From the NCBI GenBank assembly GCA_024707075.1, contig JANQAK010000001.1:1510001-1574000 (forward strand): a stretch of DNA of 64,000 nt, given 5' to 3'. Positions within the stretch are counted from its first letter, which is position 1. Each line of letters begins with the position of its first letter. The translations under genes and the position numbers were made by a program. Positions 49,628 through 58,592 of this stretch are shown piece by piece. Origin of the DNA: Afipia sp. (lineage in GTDB: Bacteria > Pseudomonadota > Alphaproteobacteria > Rhizobiales > Xanthobacteraceae). A model generated the notes under the pieces. The model saw only the letters and a program-made list of their open reading frames with translations. It did not search any database and had not been told where the DNA came from.

Positions 49628-50572
49628 GTGTCAGACAAATCGCGTCATAAAAAGAACTCCAAAATAAAAGACAAGGGTTCCAAGGATAAGGGCACCAAGA
49701 AGGCGTCTGCGGCTGGCCGTAGCGCGTCGAAAAAGGATGCTCGCGCATCCGCCCCAACCTCAAAAAACAAAAGAAGCACAATGCCCAACAAAAAGCCTGC
49801 CAAGCCGTCCGCGAAGGCCCCGGCAAAATCCGCCGTGAAGCCTGCGAAGACGGTGTCCAAGACTGCCGCCAAGACGCCTGCCGCAAAAGCCCCCGTGAAG
49901 ACCGCCGCCAATAAGCCCGCTGCGAAGCCGGTTGCCGCTGCGCCGCGCGTGGAGGAGCCGAAGAAGGTTCTGACCCAGCGTCAGGGATTCAAGACCAACG
50001 AATTCGTGGTCTATCCGGCGCACGGCGTCGGCCAGATTCTTGCGATCGAAGAGCAGGAAATCGCGGGCGCGCGGCTTGAACTGTTCGTCATCACCTTCGT
50101 CAAGGACAAGATGACGCTGCGGGTGCCGACCGCGAAGGTCGCCAACGTGGGCATGCGCAAGCTCTCGGACCCTTCGTTGGTGAAGCGGGCGCTGGAAACC
50201 CTCAAGGGCCGCGCGCGTATCAAGCGCACGATGTGGTCGCGCCGCGCGCAGGAATACGAAGCGAAGATCAATTCCGGCGACATCGTCGCCATCGCGGAGG
50301 TGGTGCGCGATCTGTTCCGTTCGGAATCGCAGCCCGAGCAGTCCTACAGCGAGCGTCAGCTTTATGAAGCCGCCCTCGACCGCCTGTCGCGTGAGATCGC
50401 CGTGGTTCAGCATGTGACCGAGACCGAAGCGGTCAAGGAAATCGAGGCGAACCTCGCCAAGAGCCCGCGCCGCGGCGCCAAGGCGGAAGTTGAGGCCGAT
50501 GCCGACGCGTCGGCGGACGACGCAGATGATGGCGACGGAGATGACTCGGTCTCCGCTGACGAGGCGGCGTAA
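49628..50572 (+). CDS. CarD-family transcription regulator with Lys/Ala-rich N-terminal extension
   Basis: The C-terminal 190 residues are a CarD/CdnL protein: QGFKTNEFVVYPAHGVGQILAIEEQEIAG, FVITFVKDKMTLRVPTAKV, RALETLKGRARIKRTMWSRRAQEYEAKINSGD, VVRDLFRSESQPEQSYSERQLYEAALDRLSREIAVV. CarD binds RNA polymerase beta and stabilises open complexes. Ahead of it is about 100 residues of Lys/Ala/Pro repeats resembling histone H1 tails. Start chosen at GTG 49628 (AGAGG upstream); ATG 49781 (MPNKKPAKPSAKAP) is an equally possible start. The acidic C-terminus (DDADDGDGDD) balances the charge. Confidence 0.9.
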   Translation: MSDKSRHKKNSKIKDKGSKDKGTKKASAAGRSASKKDARASAPTSKNKRSTMPNKKPAKPSAKAPAKSAVKPAKTVSKTAAKTPAAKAPVKTAANKPAAKPVAAAPRVEEPKKVLTQRQGFKTNEFVVYPAHGVGQILAIEEQEIAGARLELFVITFVKDKMTLRVPTAKVANVGMRKLSDPSLVKRALETLKGRARIKRTMWSRRAQEYEAKINSGDIVAIAEVVRDLFRSESQPEQSYSERQLYEAALDRLSREIAVVQHVTETEAVKEIEANLAKSPRRGAKAEVEADADASADDADDGDGDDSVSADEAA

Positions 50573-50596
50573 TCAGCGTTCCGCAACAGCCAGATT

Positions 50597-50627
50597 AAAA
50601 AAGCCCGGCTTCACAGCCGGGCTTTTT
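50597..50627. terminator. bidirectional terminator between carD and the M48 protease gene
   Basis: AAAAAAGCCCGGCT, loop TCAC, AGCCGGGCTTTTT between convergent genes. Confidence 0.9.
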
Positions 50628-50660
50628 GTTTGGCTTGATGAAAGACGGGCGGGCGTCCTA

Positions 50661-52149
50661 TCAGTCGACGACGATCTTCACGCGTTCGCGCGGCTTCAAG
50701 GTGGAGCGGGCGTCGAGGCCGTTCAGCACACGGAAGCGGTCCGCCGGGCGATCGACACCCTGCATCCGGGACGCCATCGATTCCACCGTATCGCCGGGCT
50801 GCACGGTGACGACCTTGATCTCGCAACGGCCGCGCGGCCTGTATCTCGGCCAGCGTCAGGCGCCGGAACGAATTCACGGTGTCGCGGAAACTGCGGTCAG
50901 TCTCGGTGGTTTTTGTCTTGGCCGCGAAGATGAAACGGTAGACGTCGCTGCCGAAACGCAGCGCATAGATCCTGAACTGCCATTGATCGCCGCTGGCGGT
51001 CGCGGTCGCAGACGGAAAGCCGTTGATGGTCAGATCCTGCGTGGATGTCTTGTCGACGTTTTCCATCCAGCCGGAATTGAGATAATCGCCGAGCGTCTGT
51101 TCCGACGGAACGCGCACGACGTCGAAGCGCATCGCCTGCGTGCCGCCTTCGCGAACGCCGACCACGGCCTGCGCGGTGTTTTCGAGCACGAAACTCTCCG
51201 GAACCTGGAAAGTGAAGCCCAGCTTCGGGTGCAGGAAGCGGCGGCCACGCACGAAGCCCTCGCTGGGGTCTTCGCCGTAGACGAGGTTGTCGATGGCGGA
51301 GAGATAGGAATCGCGGTCGCGCTCGACAGATTCTGGTGACGCATACTGGCGTGCATTGGCCTGCGCGTTCTGCACCCGCTCGGGCGTTGCGGGATGCGAC
51401 GACAGGAAGTCCAGCGAGCGCGGATCGGCGGGCGCACGGCCAGCCTTCAACGCGGCGTTGCGCTCCATCGCTGTGAGGAAGCGGGATGCGCCGAACGGAT
51501 CGAACTTGGCGCGTGACGCGATGCCGACGCCGATGCCGTCCGCCTCGAATTCCTGAGCGCGGGAGAAGCTCGCCATCGTCAGCTTGGTTTTGGCCAGCGC
51601 CAGCGCCGTCATGTCGGCGTCATTGCTCATGTCGGCAACGACGCGGGTGACGACCGCCGCCTGCTTGGCCTGGTCCTCGCGGATCGCCGCATGCTTGGCG
51701 AGCACATGCGCCATTTCGTGCGCGAGCACGGATGACAGTTCCGACGTGTCGCTGGCAAGCGCGATCAACCCGCGCGTGACATAGAGTTGTCCGGTGGGCA
51801 GCGCGAAAGCGTTGACCGCGCCGGAATTCAGGATCGTCACCTTGTAGGCGAGGTCCGGCCGCTCGGACGCCGCGACGAGGCGATCGACCGTCTTGGTGAT
51901 CAGGGCTTCGAGCCGCGGATCGTCGTAGGCGCCGCCATAGGACGACAGGATACGCTCGTGCTCGCGTTCGGTGGCCGGGGTTTGCGCGGCGGGCCTGTTC
52001 GGCTTGACCGGAGCGAGACCCGGATTCGACGCGGTCTGGAAACGGCCGAGATCGCCGCAGCCGCCGAGCGCCAGCGAAGCGCACAGTGCCGCCGCCGCAA
52101 AAATGCGGCTGGAGAACCTGAGATCGTGCTGGCTCGCTGGTGCTGCCAC
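50661..52149 (-). CDS. M48 family metalloprotease with C-terminal LysM-like domain (frameshift in this sequence)
   Basis: An exported zinc protease with an N-terminal lipoprotein-like signal (AAALCASLALGGCGD). HExxH is seen in SSVLAHEMAHVLAKHAA, with FEADGIGVGIASRAKFDPFGASRFL and LDFLSSHPATPERVQNA downstream, as in BepA/YfgC. The raw frame derails after AEIQAARPLR. Dropping one base near 50819-50822 gives IKVVTVQPGDTVESMASRM, a LysM-like segment, ending KPRERVKIVVD at 50661, for 495 residues. Likely role: outer-membrane protein quality control bound to peptidoglycan. It lies 4 bases after the nuclease-like gene. Confidence 0.9.
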
Positions 52150-52153
52150 GCCG

Positions 52154-52984
52154 CTACTTGCCTTCTACCCTTGGCATCATGTCTCTGGCGGCCGTAGTGC
52201 CTGTTGACCTTGTAGAGGCCGCAATCAATTCGATCTGCCCCGGATGCCATGCCTCGATCCGGGGGCCGCCACGCCACTCGACCCAACCCCGGACCCGAAC
52301 CCTCTTGCCCTTCAGGGACTTAAGGTCGATCCCGGCGGTTTCGAAAGATGGCATCATGCGCCTTGAAATAGTCACGGCAAAGTCCCGTGTCCATTGCCGG
52401 CCGAAATTCACGTAAAATGTCGCTCCGGCCAGCCGGGCAGATGAAATTGTTCCCTCCACCACGGCAAACCGTCCCTTCCCGGCCAAAATATCGTCGGGCC
52501 TTTCCGCGTTTTTTAAGGCGGTGGAACCGGTCCAGATGCCGCGCCTTGCCGCCCGCGCGGCGGCCTCGGCGGCGAGCAGCGCGCCGGAGCATGCGGGGTC
52601 GGTGACGGTCGGCGACACCAGCGCCTCGCCACGGGTGAGCAGTTCCGACTGGATCGAAGTCCCGGAGCCTTTTGCAAAGACGAAGGCGGGCTGGCGGCCA
52701 TAGCGGTCCGGCCTGTCGTCGGGACCATGCAGCGTGACCTCGCCGCCGATCAGCGCAGTCAAAATTTCGCTGCTCCGTGCCGAGGTCTCCTGCATCAGTT
52801 CGAGGCCGGCGAGACGCACCTCGCGTCCGTCGTCGAGACGAAACGTTCGCGCGTCAAGAATGGCGGCGACGCGGCCCTCGCCCTGAAGTGAAAATTCGCA
52901 AGCGGCGTGAAGCGCGCTGCCGCTACATGCCATCAGCAGCGCTGCGCAACCAAACGTCATCGCGATGCGGCGGTCGATCGTCAC
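52154..52984 (-). CDS. staphylococcal-nuclease-like (thermonuclease family) exported protein
   Basis: A protein of about 276 residues. I use GTG 52984 (MTIDRRIAMTFGCAALLMACSG), which gives a good signal peptide; TTG 53008 and ATG 52960 are alternatives. The SNase fold is suggested by GRVAAILDARTFRLDDGREVRLAGLE, DRYGRQPAFVFAKG, IQSELLTRGEALVSP and LLAAEAAARAARRGIW. A second domain resembles an OB fold (VVEGTISSARLAGATFYVNFG; LKGKRVRVRGWVEWRGGPRIEAWHP). The catalytic Arg-Glu set is not clearly complete, so it may be non-enzymatic. It is probably co-transcribed with the M48 gene. Confidence 0.8.
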   Translation of the reverse strand: MTIDRRIAMTFGCAALLMACSGSALHAACEFSLQGEGRVAAILDARTFRLDDGREVRLAGLELMQETSARSSEILTALIGGEVTLHGPDDRPDRYGRQPAFVFAKGSGTSIQSELLTRGEALVSPTVTDPACSGALLAAEAAARAARRGIWTGSTALKNAERPDDILAGKGRFAVVEGTISSARLAGATFYVNFGRQWTRDFAVTISRRMMPSFETAGIDLKSLKGKRVRVRGWVEWRGGPRIEAWHPGQIELIAASTRSTGTTAARDMMPRVEGK

Positions 52985-53199
52985 ATTGCCTGACCTTGCG
53001 GGAGCCAAAACGGATACGACGCGAAATCAATTCCGACCTGCGAAATGTGTTGCCGCTTGATGACGTGAGTCAAGCGCGCTCGCATGAAGACCGGCGGCAT
53101 TTGCATGACCTGTTGCTTGCTGCGACGCCGCCGTTACGCCATGATGAGCGCAATGAAAGATGCCGCCGATCAAGGCGGACCATCGATTCGGGAGGCAAT

Positions 53200-54405
53200 A
53201 TGAAGACAATTCTCGCCGGCGTGATTTCATCCGTTCTGGTGCTCGGCTCCGGCGCGGCAACAGCACAAGGCAATCCGCCGCTGAAACTCGGCGCGATCCT
53301 CGATATGTCGGGGCTTTACGCGGATATCACCGGCGTCGGCAGCGAGACCGCAGCAAAAATGGCGGCGGAAGATTTCGGCGGCACGGTGCTGGGCCGCAAG
53401 ATCGAGATCATCGCGGCGGACCATCTCAACAAGGCGGATCTCGCGTCGAGCATCGCCCGCGACATGTTCGACAATCAGGGTGTCGAAGCCATCATGGATG
53501 TGGCGGCTTCCGCCACCGCGCTTGCCGCCAACGAGATCGCCAAGGCGCGCAACAAGATCATCATGTTCAGCGGTCCCGGCTCGGTTCGTCTCACCAATGA
53601 GGCGTGCGGGCCTTACAGCGTTCACTACGCTTATGACACGTTCGCGCAGGCCAACTCGACCGGCCTTGCCACGGTGAAGAACGGTCTCGACACATGGTTC
53701 TTCCTTCAGGCCGATTACGCATTCGGACAGGATCTCGAGAAGGACACCGCCAATGTCGTGACCAAGATGGGCGGCAAGGTGCTGGGCACGGTCAAGCATC
53801 CGCTGAACACCTCGGACTTCTCGTCGTTCCTGTTGCAGGCGCAAGGATCGAAAGCGAAGGTTGTCGGCCTCGCCAACGCAGGCGGCGACACCATCAATGC
53901 GATCAAGCAGGGTGCCGAGTTCGGCCTGATGAGAGGCGGACAGAAAATGTCGCCGCTGCTGGCCTTCATCACCGATATCGACAGCATCGGACTCGATACC
54001 GCGCAGGGCATCGTTCTGGCCGAGGCCTGGTACTGGGATTTGAACGACGACACGCGGGCCTTCACCAAGCGCTTCATGGAAAAGGTCAAGCATGCGCCGA
54101 CGTCCGCACAGGCCGGCATCTATTCATCCGTTCTGCATTACCTGAAGGCGGTGAAGGCGGCGGGCTCCACCGATCCGGCCGCAGTCATGAAAGCAATGAA
54201 GGCGGCGCCGATCAACGACATGTTCGCCAGGAACGGCAAGATCCGCGAGGATGGCCGCATGATCCACGATATGTATTTGTTCGAGGTGAAGAAGCCATCG
54301 GAATCGAAGGGGCGGTGGGACGACTACAAGCTGCTGGCGACCATCCCCGGCGACCAGGCGTTCCAGCCGCTGGAGGCTTCGCGCTGTCCGCTGCTCAAGA
54401 AATAG
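53200..54405 (+). CDS. ABC transporter substrate-binding protein, branched-chain amino acid type
   Basis: A protein of 401 residues. GGGAGG lies 5 bases before ATG 53200. Signal peptide: MKTILAGVISSVLVLGSGAATAQG. The mature protein is a Peripla_BP_6 fold: LKLGAILDMSGLYADITGVGSETAAKMAAEDFG, RKIEIIAADHLNKADLASSIARDM, NKIIMFSGPGSVRLTNEACGPYSVHYAYDT, LQADYAFGQDLEKDTANVVTKMGGKVLGTV. No permease or ATPase gene is adjacent, so it is an orphan here. The downstream enoyl-CoA hydratase suggests an organic or aromatic acid ligand, by inference. Confidence 0.92.
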   Translation: MKTILAGVISSVLVLGSGAATAQGNPPLKLGAILDMSGLYADITGVGSETAAKMAAEDFGGTVLGRKIEIIAADHLNKADLASSIARDMFDNQGVEAIMDVAASATALAANEIAKARNKIIMFSGPGSVRLTNEACGPYSVHYAYDTFAQANSTGLATVKNGLDTWFFLQADYAFGQDLEKDTANVVTKMGGKVLGTVKHPLNTSDFSSFLLQAQGSKAKVVGLANAGGDTINAIKQGAEFGLMRGGQKMSPLLAFITDIDSIGLDTAQGIVLAEAWYWDLNDDTRAFTKRFMEKVKHAPTSAQAGIYSSVLHYLKAVKAAGSTDPAAVMKAMKAAPINDMFARNGKIREDGRMIHDMYLFEVKKPSESKGRWDDYKLLATIPGDQAFQPLEASRCPLLKK

Positions 54406-54450
54406 CAAGCGGTAGCTTCTGCACGTCGTCTCGATTTCAGGGAATCCAAA

Positions 54451-55239
54451 ATGACCGATACCGTTCTGCAAAGCCTCGACCGCGGCCTGCTGACCATCAC
54501 CATGAATCGGCCCGACCGGCGGAATGCCATCAACGCGGAAATGTCGGCGGGCCTGATCGAGGCGGCGCGGCGGGCGGCGGATGATTCCGACGTCCGCGCA
54601 ATCCTGTTGCGCGGCGCCAACGGCACGTTCTGTGTTGGTGGCGATGTCAAGTCGATGGCCGAAAACAAGACGACGCTGTCGTTCGAGGCGAAGCGCGCCA
54701 ACCTGCGGCGCGGCATGGAGATTTCGCGGCTTCTCCACGAGATGCCGAAGCCGGTGGTGGCGCAGATCGATGGCGCTGCGGCGGGAGCGGGGTTGTCGAT
54801 CGCGTTGTCCTGCGACCTGCGCGTGGCCGGGGCATCCGCCAAGATCACCACGGCCTTCGCCAAGGTCGGCTTCTCCGGCGATTACGGCGGAACGTATTTC
54901 CTGACCCAGATGCTCGGCAGCGCCAAGGCGCGCGAGCTTTATCTGATGTCGCCGGTTCTCACCGCGCAGGAGGCGCTCGCGCTCGGCATGGTCACGAAAG
55001 TTGTGCCGGACGTAGAGGTTGGTAACGCCGCGACGGAACTTGCGATGTCGCTGGCACAGGGGCCGACGGTGACGCTCGGCTACATCAAGCGCAACATCAA
55101 CAATGCCGAGACGCTGTCGCTCGAAGCCTGCTTCGATGCCGAGTCGGCGCATCACACCCGCTGTTCGGAAACGGACGATCACCGCGAGGCCGCAAAAGCG
55201 TTCATGGAAAAGCGCGCAGCGGTGTTCAAGGGCCACTGA
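54451..55239 (+). CDS. enoyl-CoA hydratase/isomerase family protein
   Basis: A 262-residue crotonase-fold enzyme. LLTITMNRPDRRNAINAEM opens it, then the oxyanion-hole motifs GTFCVGGDVKSMA and DGAAAGAGLSIALSCDLRVA, GFSGDYGGTYFLTQML, and EKRAAVFKGH at the C-terminus. Likely acts on an acyl-CoA in a degradation route; substrate unknown. It lies 45 bases after the binding protein gene and 30 before the VOC gene, so it is probably in one operon. Confidence 0.92.
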   Translation: MTDTVLQSLDRGLLTITMNRPDRRNAINAEMSAGLIEAARRAADDSDVRAILLRGANGTFCVGGDVKSMAENKTTLSFEAKRANLRRGMEISRLLHEMPKPVVAQIDGAAAGAGLSIALSCDLRVAGASAKITTAFAKVGFSGDYGGTYFLTQMLGSAKARELYLMSPVLTAQEALALGMVTKVVPDVEVGNAATELAMSLAQGPTVTLGYIKRNINNAETLSLEACFDAESAHHTRCSETDDHREAAKAFMEKRAAVFKGH

Positions 55240-55268
55240 CAAGGCACGGAAAAAGGGAGCGCGTGCCG

Positions 55269-56030
55269 ATGTCTGATTCCCTGAGGCTGCGGCAAATCTG
55301 TCTTGTCGCGCCGCGTATCGAGCCGGTGGCCAGCGACATCGCCGCCATCATGGGATTGAATATCTGCTACCGCGATTCCAATGTCGCGCAGTACGGCCTC
55401 GAAAACGCGCTGCTGCCGGTCGACAGCATCTTGCTGGAGGTGGTTGCGCCGTTCCGCGACGGCACCGCCGCCGGGCGGTTCATCGACAAGACCAAAGGCC
55501 GCGGCGGTTACATGGCGATCTTTTCCTGCGCCGATCCGCGCGAGCGCCAGAAGAATGCTGACAGCATCGGCGTGCGGACCACTCATGTGATCGACCGTCC
55601 GCCCTATCTCGGCGTCCAGCTTCATCCGCGCGATTGCCGCGCCGCCTTCATCGAATTCAATCACACGGCGGACAGCGACAACATCCGCGGGCCTTATCCG
55701 CCGGCGGGCCCCGACTGGCACAAGGCCATCCGCGACGACGTCACCTCCGCCTTGACCGAAGTGGTGCTGACGAGTCCCGATCCGCAAGGGCTGGCGGATC
55801 ACTGGGGCCGCATCATCGGCATCCCTCCTGTCAGTACGCGGGCCGGACCGGAGATCGCGCTGGTCAATTGCAGAATCCGCTTTGACAAGGGTAACAACGA
55901 GATCATGAGCGCGCTCGCATTCAAGGTTCGCGATCCCGCAGCCATGCTCGACGCCGCCAAAGCCAGGGGCTATTCGGTCACCGGAAATTCGTTCTTCCTT
56001 GGTGGCGTGGACTTTCATCTGACCGCGTGA
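55269..56030 (+). CDS. VOC-family (glyoxalase-like) protein
   Basis: About 253 residues; ATG 55269 has GGGAG 9 bases upstream, and GTG 55263 is the alternative. The N-terminal half resembles Glyoxalase_3-type proteins (RQICLVAPRIEPVASDIAAIMGLNICYRD, LLPVDSILLEVVAPF, GRGGYMAIFSCADP). The second half repeats the fold (ALTEVVLTSPDPQGLADHWGRIIG). Function unknown; possible lyase or dioxygenase in the same catabolic unit. Confidence 0.85.
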   Translation: MSDSLRLRQICLVAPRIEPVASDIAAIMGLNICYRDSNVAQYGLENALLPVDSILLEVVAPFRDGTAAGRFIDKTKGRGGYMAIFSCADPRERQKNADSIGVRTTHVIDRPPYLGVQLHPRDCRAAFIEFNHTADSDNIRGPYPPAGPDWHKAIRDDVTSALTEVVLTSPDPQGLADHWGRIIGIPPVSTRAGPEIALVNCRIRFDKGNNEIMSALAFKVRDPAAMLDAAKARGYSVTGNSFFLGGVDFHLTA

Positions 56031-56168
56031 GCAATCCCGTTTTCGCGCAGTCGCGATACATCGCGCATCAGCCATTCACTCGCTGTGTCGGGCGTAAAAG
56101 CGCTATTCCGGGCCAAGATTGACCGCTAGATTTCGCCTGCAACAACAATCTCGCAACAGGGACGACAG

Positions 56169-56951
56169 ATGGCCAAGGATGGATTGACGGTGATCGTGAC
56201 GGGTTCGGCGTCGGGACTGGGTGCTGCGTCCGCAGCCATGCTGGCGAAACAAGGCGCGCGCCTCGTGGTCAATTATTCGTCCAGCCAGAAGGAAGCCGAG
56301 CAGACTGCGGATGTCTGCCGAAGTGCCGGTGCGGAAGTTGTTGTCGTGCAGGGCGATGTCTCGCGCGATGAAGACTGCAAGAAGATCGTGGCCGCCGCAG
56401 CGCCATGGGGGCGGCTCGATGCCTTGATCAACAACGCCGGCATCACCAAGCACATGGACCACGGCAATCTCGACGGTCTGTCTGCCGAGGAATTCCAGCG
56501 TATCTTTGCCGTCAACGCCATCGGGCCGTATCAGATGATCCGGGCCGCGCGTGCGTTGCTCGAAGCCGGCGCGGAAAAATCGGGCCGCGCGTCGTCCGTG
56601 GTGAATGTCTCGTCGGTGGCGGGCGTTGCCGGAATTGGATCGTCGCACGCCTATGTCGCGAGCAAGGGCGCGCTGAACAGCATGACGTTTTCGCTGGCCC
56701 GCGCGCTGGCGCCGGCGATCCGCGTCAACGCCGTCTGCCCGGGCTATATCGATACGCCGTGGTTCACCAAGGGGCGCGGCGCGGAAGCCGCCAAGATGGT
56801 TCGCGATATGGTGACGGAGAAATCGCCGCTCAAGATCGCGGCGTCAGCCGACGACATTGCGGAGCTTGTCTGCTTTCTCGCAAGCCCTGCATCCCGCACC
56901 CTCACTGGCGAGGTCATGCGCATCGATGCGGGCGCGCACCTTATCTGGTAA
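56169..56951 (+). CDS. short-chain dehydrogenase/reductase
   Basis: A 260-residue SDR enzyme: cofactor motif TGSASGLGAASA, GDVSRDEDC, LINNAGITKHMDHG, catalytic Ser in VSSVAGVAGIGSSHAYVASKGALN with the YxxxK pair, VCPGYIDTPWF and a C-terminal LTGEVMRIDAGAHL. The Asn-Tyr-Ser after the first strand (VVNYSSSQKEAEQ) suggests NADP preference. Placed 138 bases after the VOC gene, probably the last member of the cluster. Confidence 0.93.
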   Translation: MAKDGLTVIVTGSASGLGAASAAMLAKQGARLVVNYSSSQKEAEQTADVCRSAGAEVVVVQGDVSRDEDCKKIVAAAAPWGRLDALINNAGITKHMDHGNLDGLSAEEFQRIFAVNAIGPYQMIRAARALLEAGAEKSGRASSVVNVSSVAGVAGIGSSHAYVASKGALNSMTFSLARALAPAIRVNAVCPGYIDTPWFTKGRGAEAAKMVRDMVTEKSPLKIAASADDIAELVCFLASPASRTLTGEVMRIDAGAHLIW

Positions 56952-56991
56952 TGGCCGGTTCGATTTTATCGAACCGGTTCCGTTGTGGTTC

Positions 56992-57264
56992 TCAGATCTT
57001 GTTGCCTGGATCGGACACGACGCCGCGCGCCACCAGCCGGTTCCAGATGAACAGGACGACAAGCGCGCCGATGGTTGCGGTGATGAACCCCGCACCCTGG
57101 TTCGCATCATAGTGACCGATGGCCTGACCGATGAAGGTCGCGAGAAAAGCACCGGCAATTCCGAGGACGATGGTCAGGATGAAACCTGTCGGATTATTCG
57201 GACCGGGCGACAGCAGCCGGGCAATGAAGCCTGCGACCAATCCGACAAAGAGTACGTAAAGCAT
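56992..57264 (-). CDS. GlsB/YeaQ/YmgE family membrane protein
   Basis: A protein of 90 residues from ATG 57264 (MLYVLFVGLVAGFIARLL); a TTG two codons earlier is the alternative. Three hydrophobic segments and the family pattern GLVAGFIARLLSPGPNNPTGFILTIVLGIAGAFLATFIGQAIG. Often labelled transglycosylase-associated; found in stress-induced gene sets. Converges with the SDR gene. Confidence 0.92.
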   Translation of the reverse strand: MLYVLFVGLVAGFIARLLSPGPNNPTGFILTIVLGIAGAFLATFIGQAIGHYDANQGAGFITATIGALVVLFIWNRLVARGVVSDPGNKI

Positions 57265-57352
57265 TGCCAATATCCTTCATGCATGAAACCACGGATGGCC
57301 GCTCGCGCAAGGCGGAGCGGAAAATCTCGCTCCACGTTTGCTCGTAACTCGA

Positions 57353-57970
57353 TCAAAGCCAGCGCGAGGCTTCGTGCTCGGTCGGCAGCCGGCCGTTAGG
57401 CGTGAGCTGATTGATCACGTCGGGCAATTGCTTGGCGAGAGCCGAAAGCAGTTCATCACGCGACAGGCCCGTTTGCGACGTCAGGGCATGGATGTCGTCA
57501 GAGCCGAGAGCGCCTGCGAGATCGTTTGGTGAAATAGGCTTGTTGGGGCCGGTGCCGACCCACGAATTGGCGGTCTCGGTGTGGCCCTGTTCCTGAAACT
57601 GCTTGAGCAGATCGTTGAGCCCGCCGCTGAGCGCGCCGCCGGCTGCACCGCCTGCAAGCAATCCGCCGAGCGTGCCGCCAAGCGGACCTTTCATCAGATC
57701 ACCGAGGCTGCCGCCGAGCAGACCACCCAGGCCGCCGCCGTCAGCGTTCGCTGTTGTCGTATCGGGTAATTGCTGCGGGGGAGGAGCGGAGGGTGAATTG
57801 CCTGCTGGACTTGTCCCGGCGTGATTGCCGCTGAGATGCTTGACTGCCTTGTAGGCAAGGAGGGCGAGGATCGCCATGGTCATCGGCGACATGCCGCCGC
57901 TGTCCTTGCTTGGCTCGCTCGGTCCGCGCGGGCCGTTCTGCATACCGTTGAGAATGTCGAGCAAACCCAT
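57353..57970 (-). CDS. YidB/DUF937-like protein
   Basis: A protein of 205 residues. The N-terminus is MGLLDILNGMQNGPRG, then a hydrophobic stretch (PMTMAILALLAYKAVKHL), a Gly-rich run (GGLGGLLGGSLGDLM, GGLLAGGAAGGALSGG), and the YidB-type C-terminus SWVGTGPNKPISPNDLAGALGSDDIHAL then LLSALAKQLPDVINQLTPNGRLPTE. Function unknown; probably cytoplasmic and oligomeric. Confidence 0.9.
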   Translation of the reverse strand: MGLLDILNGMQNGPRGPSEPSKDSGGMSPMTMAILALLAYKAVKHLSGNHAGTSPAGNSPSAPPPQQLPDTTTANADGGGLGGLLGGSLGDLMKGPLGGTLGGLLAGGAAGGALSGGLNDLLKQFQEQGHTETANSWVGTGPNKPISPNDLAGALGSDDIHALTSQTGLSRDELLSALAKQLPDVINQLTPNGRLPTEHEASRWL

Positions 57971-58101
57971 AGTTGTCTCCTGTCGTCGCTTCAGCCCCTG
58001 GCGAAGACTAGTGTGTGGCTATGACGGTTACAAGGCAGGGTGGGTTCAAGCGGAGCCGCTTGTCCCGCGAGAGCGGGCGGGAACCGCAACAGCGTGCTGC
58101 G

Positions 58102-58509
58102 CTACGCGTATGATGAGATTTCGATCAGGCTTCCGTCCGGATCGCGGCAATAGACAGACAGAATTGTCCCTCTCGCGCCCTGCCGTTCACAGGGACCTTC
58201 CTCGATGGCAACGCCGCAATTTTTCAGGTGATCGACAATCTGCTGCGGCGATGCTTTGGTCAGAAAACAAAGATCGTCGCTGCCCGCGGCCTCGTGGTCC
58301 GCCGTGAACCATTTGTCCTTGCTGGTCGAGACCGGCCGCAGGTTGATTTTCTGATCGCCGAACAGCATGGCGATGCGCTTCGGCTCACCCTGGCCGGGAT
58401 CGAAGTCGCTTCGTTTCATGCCGAGCACGCGCGCGTACCAGACTGCGGATTTTTCAGCATCCGTGACGTTCACCACGAGATGATCGAGGGCATTGATTTC
58501 GACGGGCAT
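58102..58509 (-). CDS. VOC-family glyoxalase/bleomycin-resistance-like protein
   Basis: A protein of 135 residues from ATG 58509 (MPVEINALDHLVVNVTDAEK). Metal-ligand positions fit one VOC module pair: LDHLVVNV (His), NLRPVSTSKDKWF, DDLCFLTKASPQQIVDHL, SVYCRDPDGSLIEISSY (Glu). Resembles GLOD5-type and virulence-protein-like dioxygenases; substrate unknown. Downstream of the small Gly/Tyr-rich gene on the same strand. Confidence 0.9.
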   Translation of the reverse strand: MPVEINALDHLVVNVTDAEKSAVWYARVLGMKRSDFDPGQGEPKRIAMLFGDQKINLRPVSTSKDKWFTADHEAAGSDDLCFLTKASPQQIVDHLKNCGVAIEEGPCERQGARGTILSVYCRDPDGSLIEISSYA

Positions 58510-58557
58510 GGGAAGTCCTGCGCAATTTAGAAAATTGAGAGCAATCACCCATCGCAT

Positions 58558-58585
58558 AAAAAGAAGGAGGGCGATTGCCCTCCTT
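58558..58585 (-). terminator. terminator of the Gly/Tyr/Arg-rich small gene
   Basis: On the - strand AAGGAGGGC, loop AATC, GCCCTCCTT, followed by CTTTTT. It lies 7 bases after the stop and 49 before the VOC gene start, so it would limit read-through into that gene. Confidence 0.75.
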
Positions 58586-58592
58586 TGCTAGC

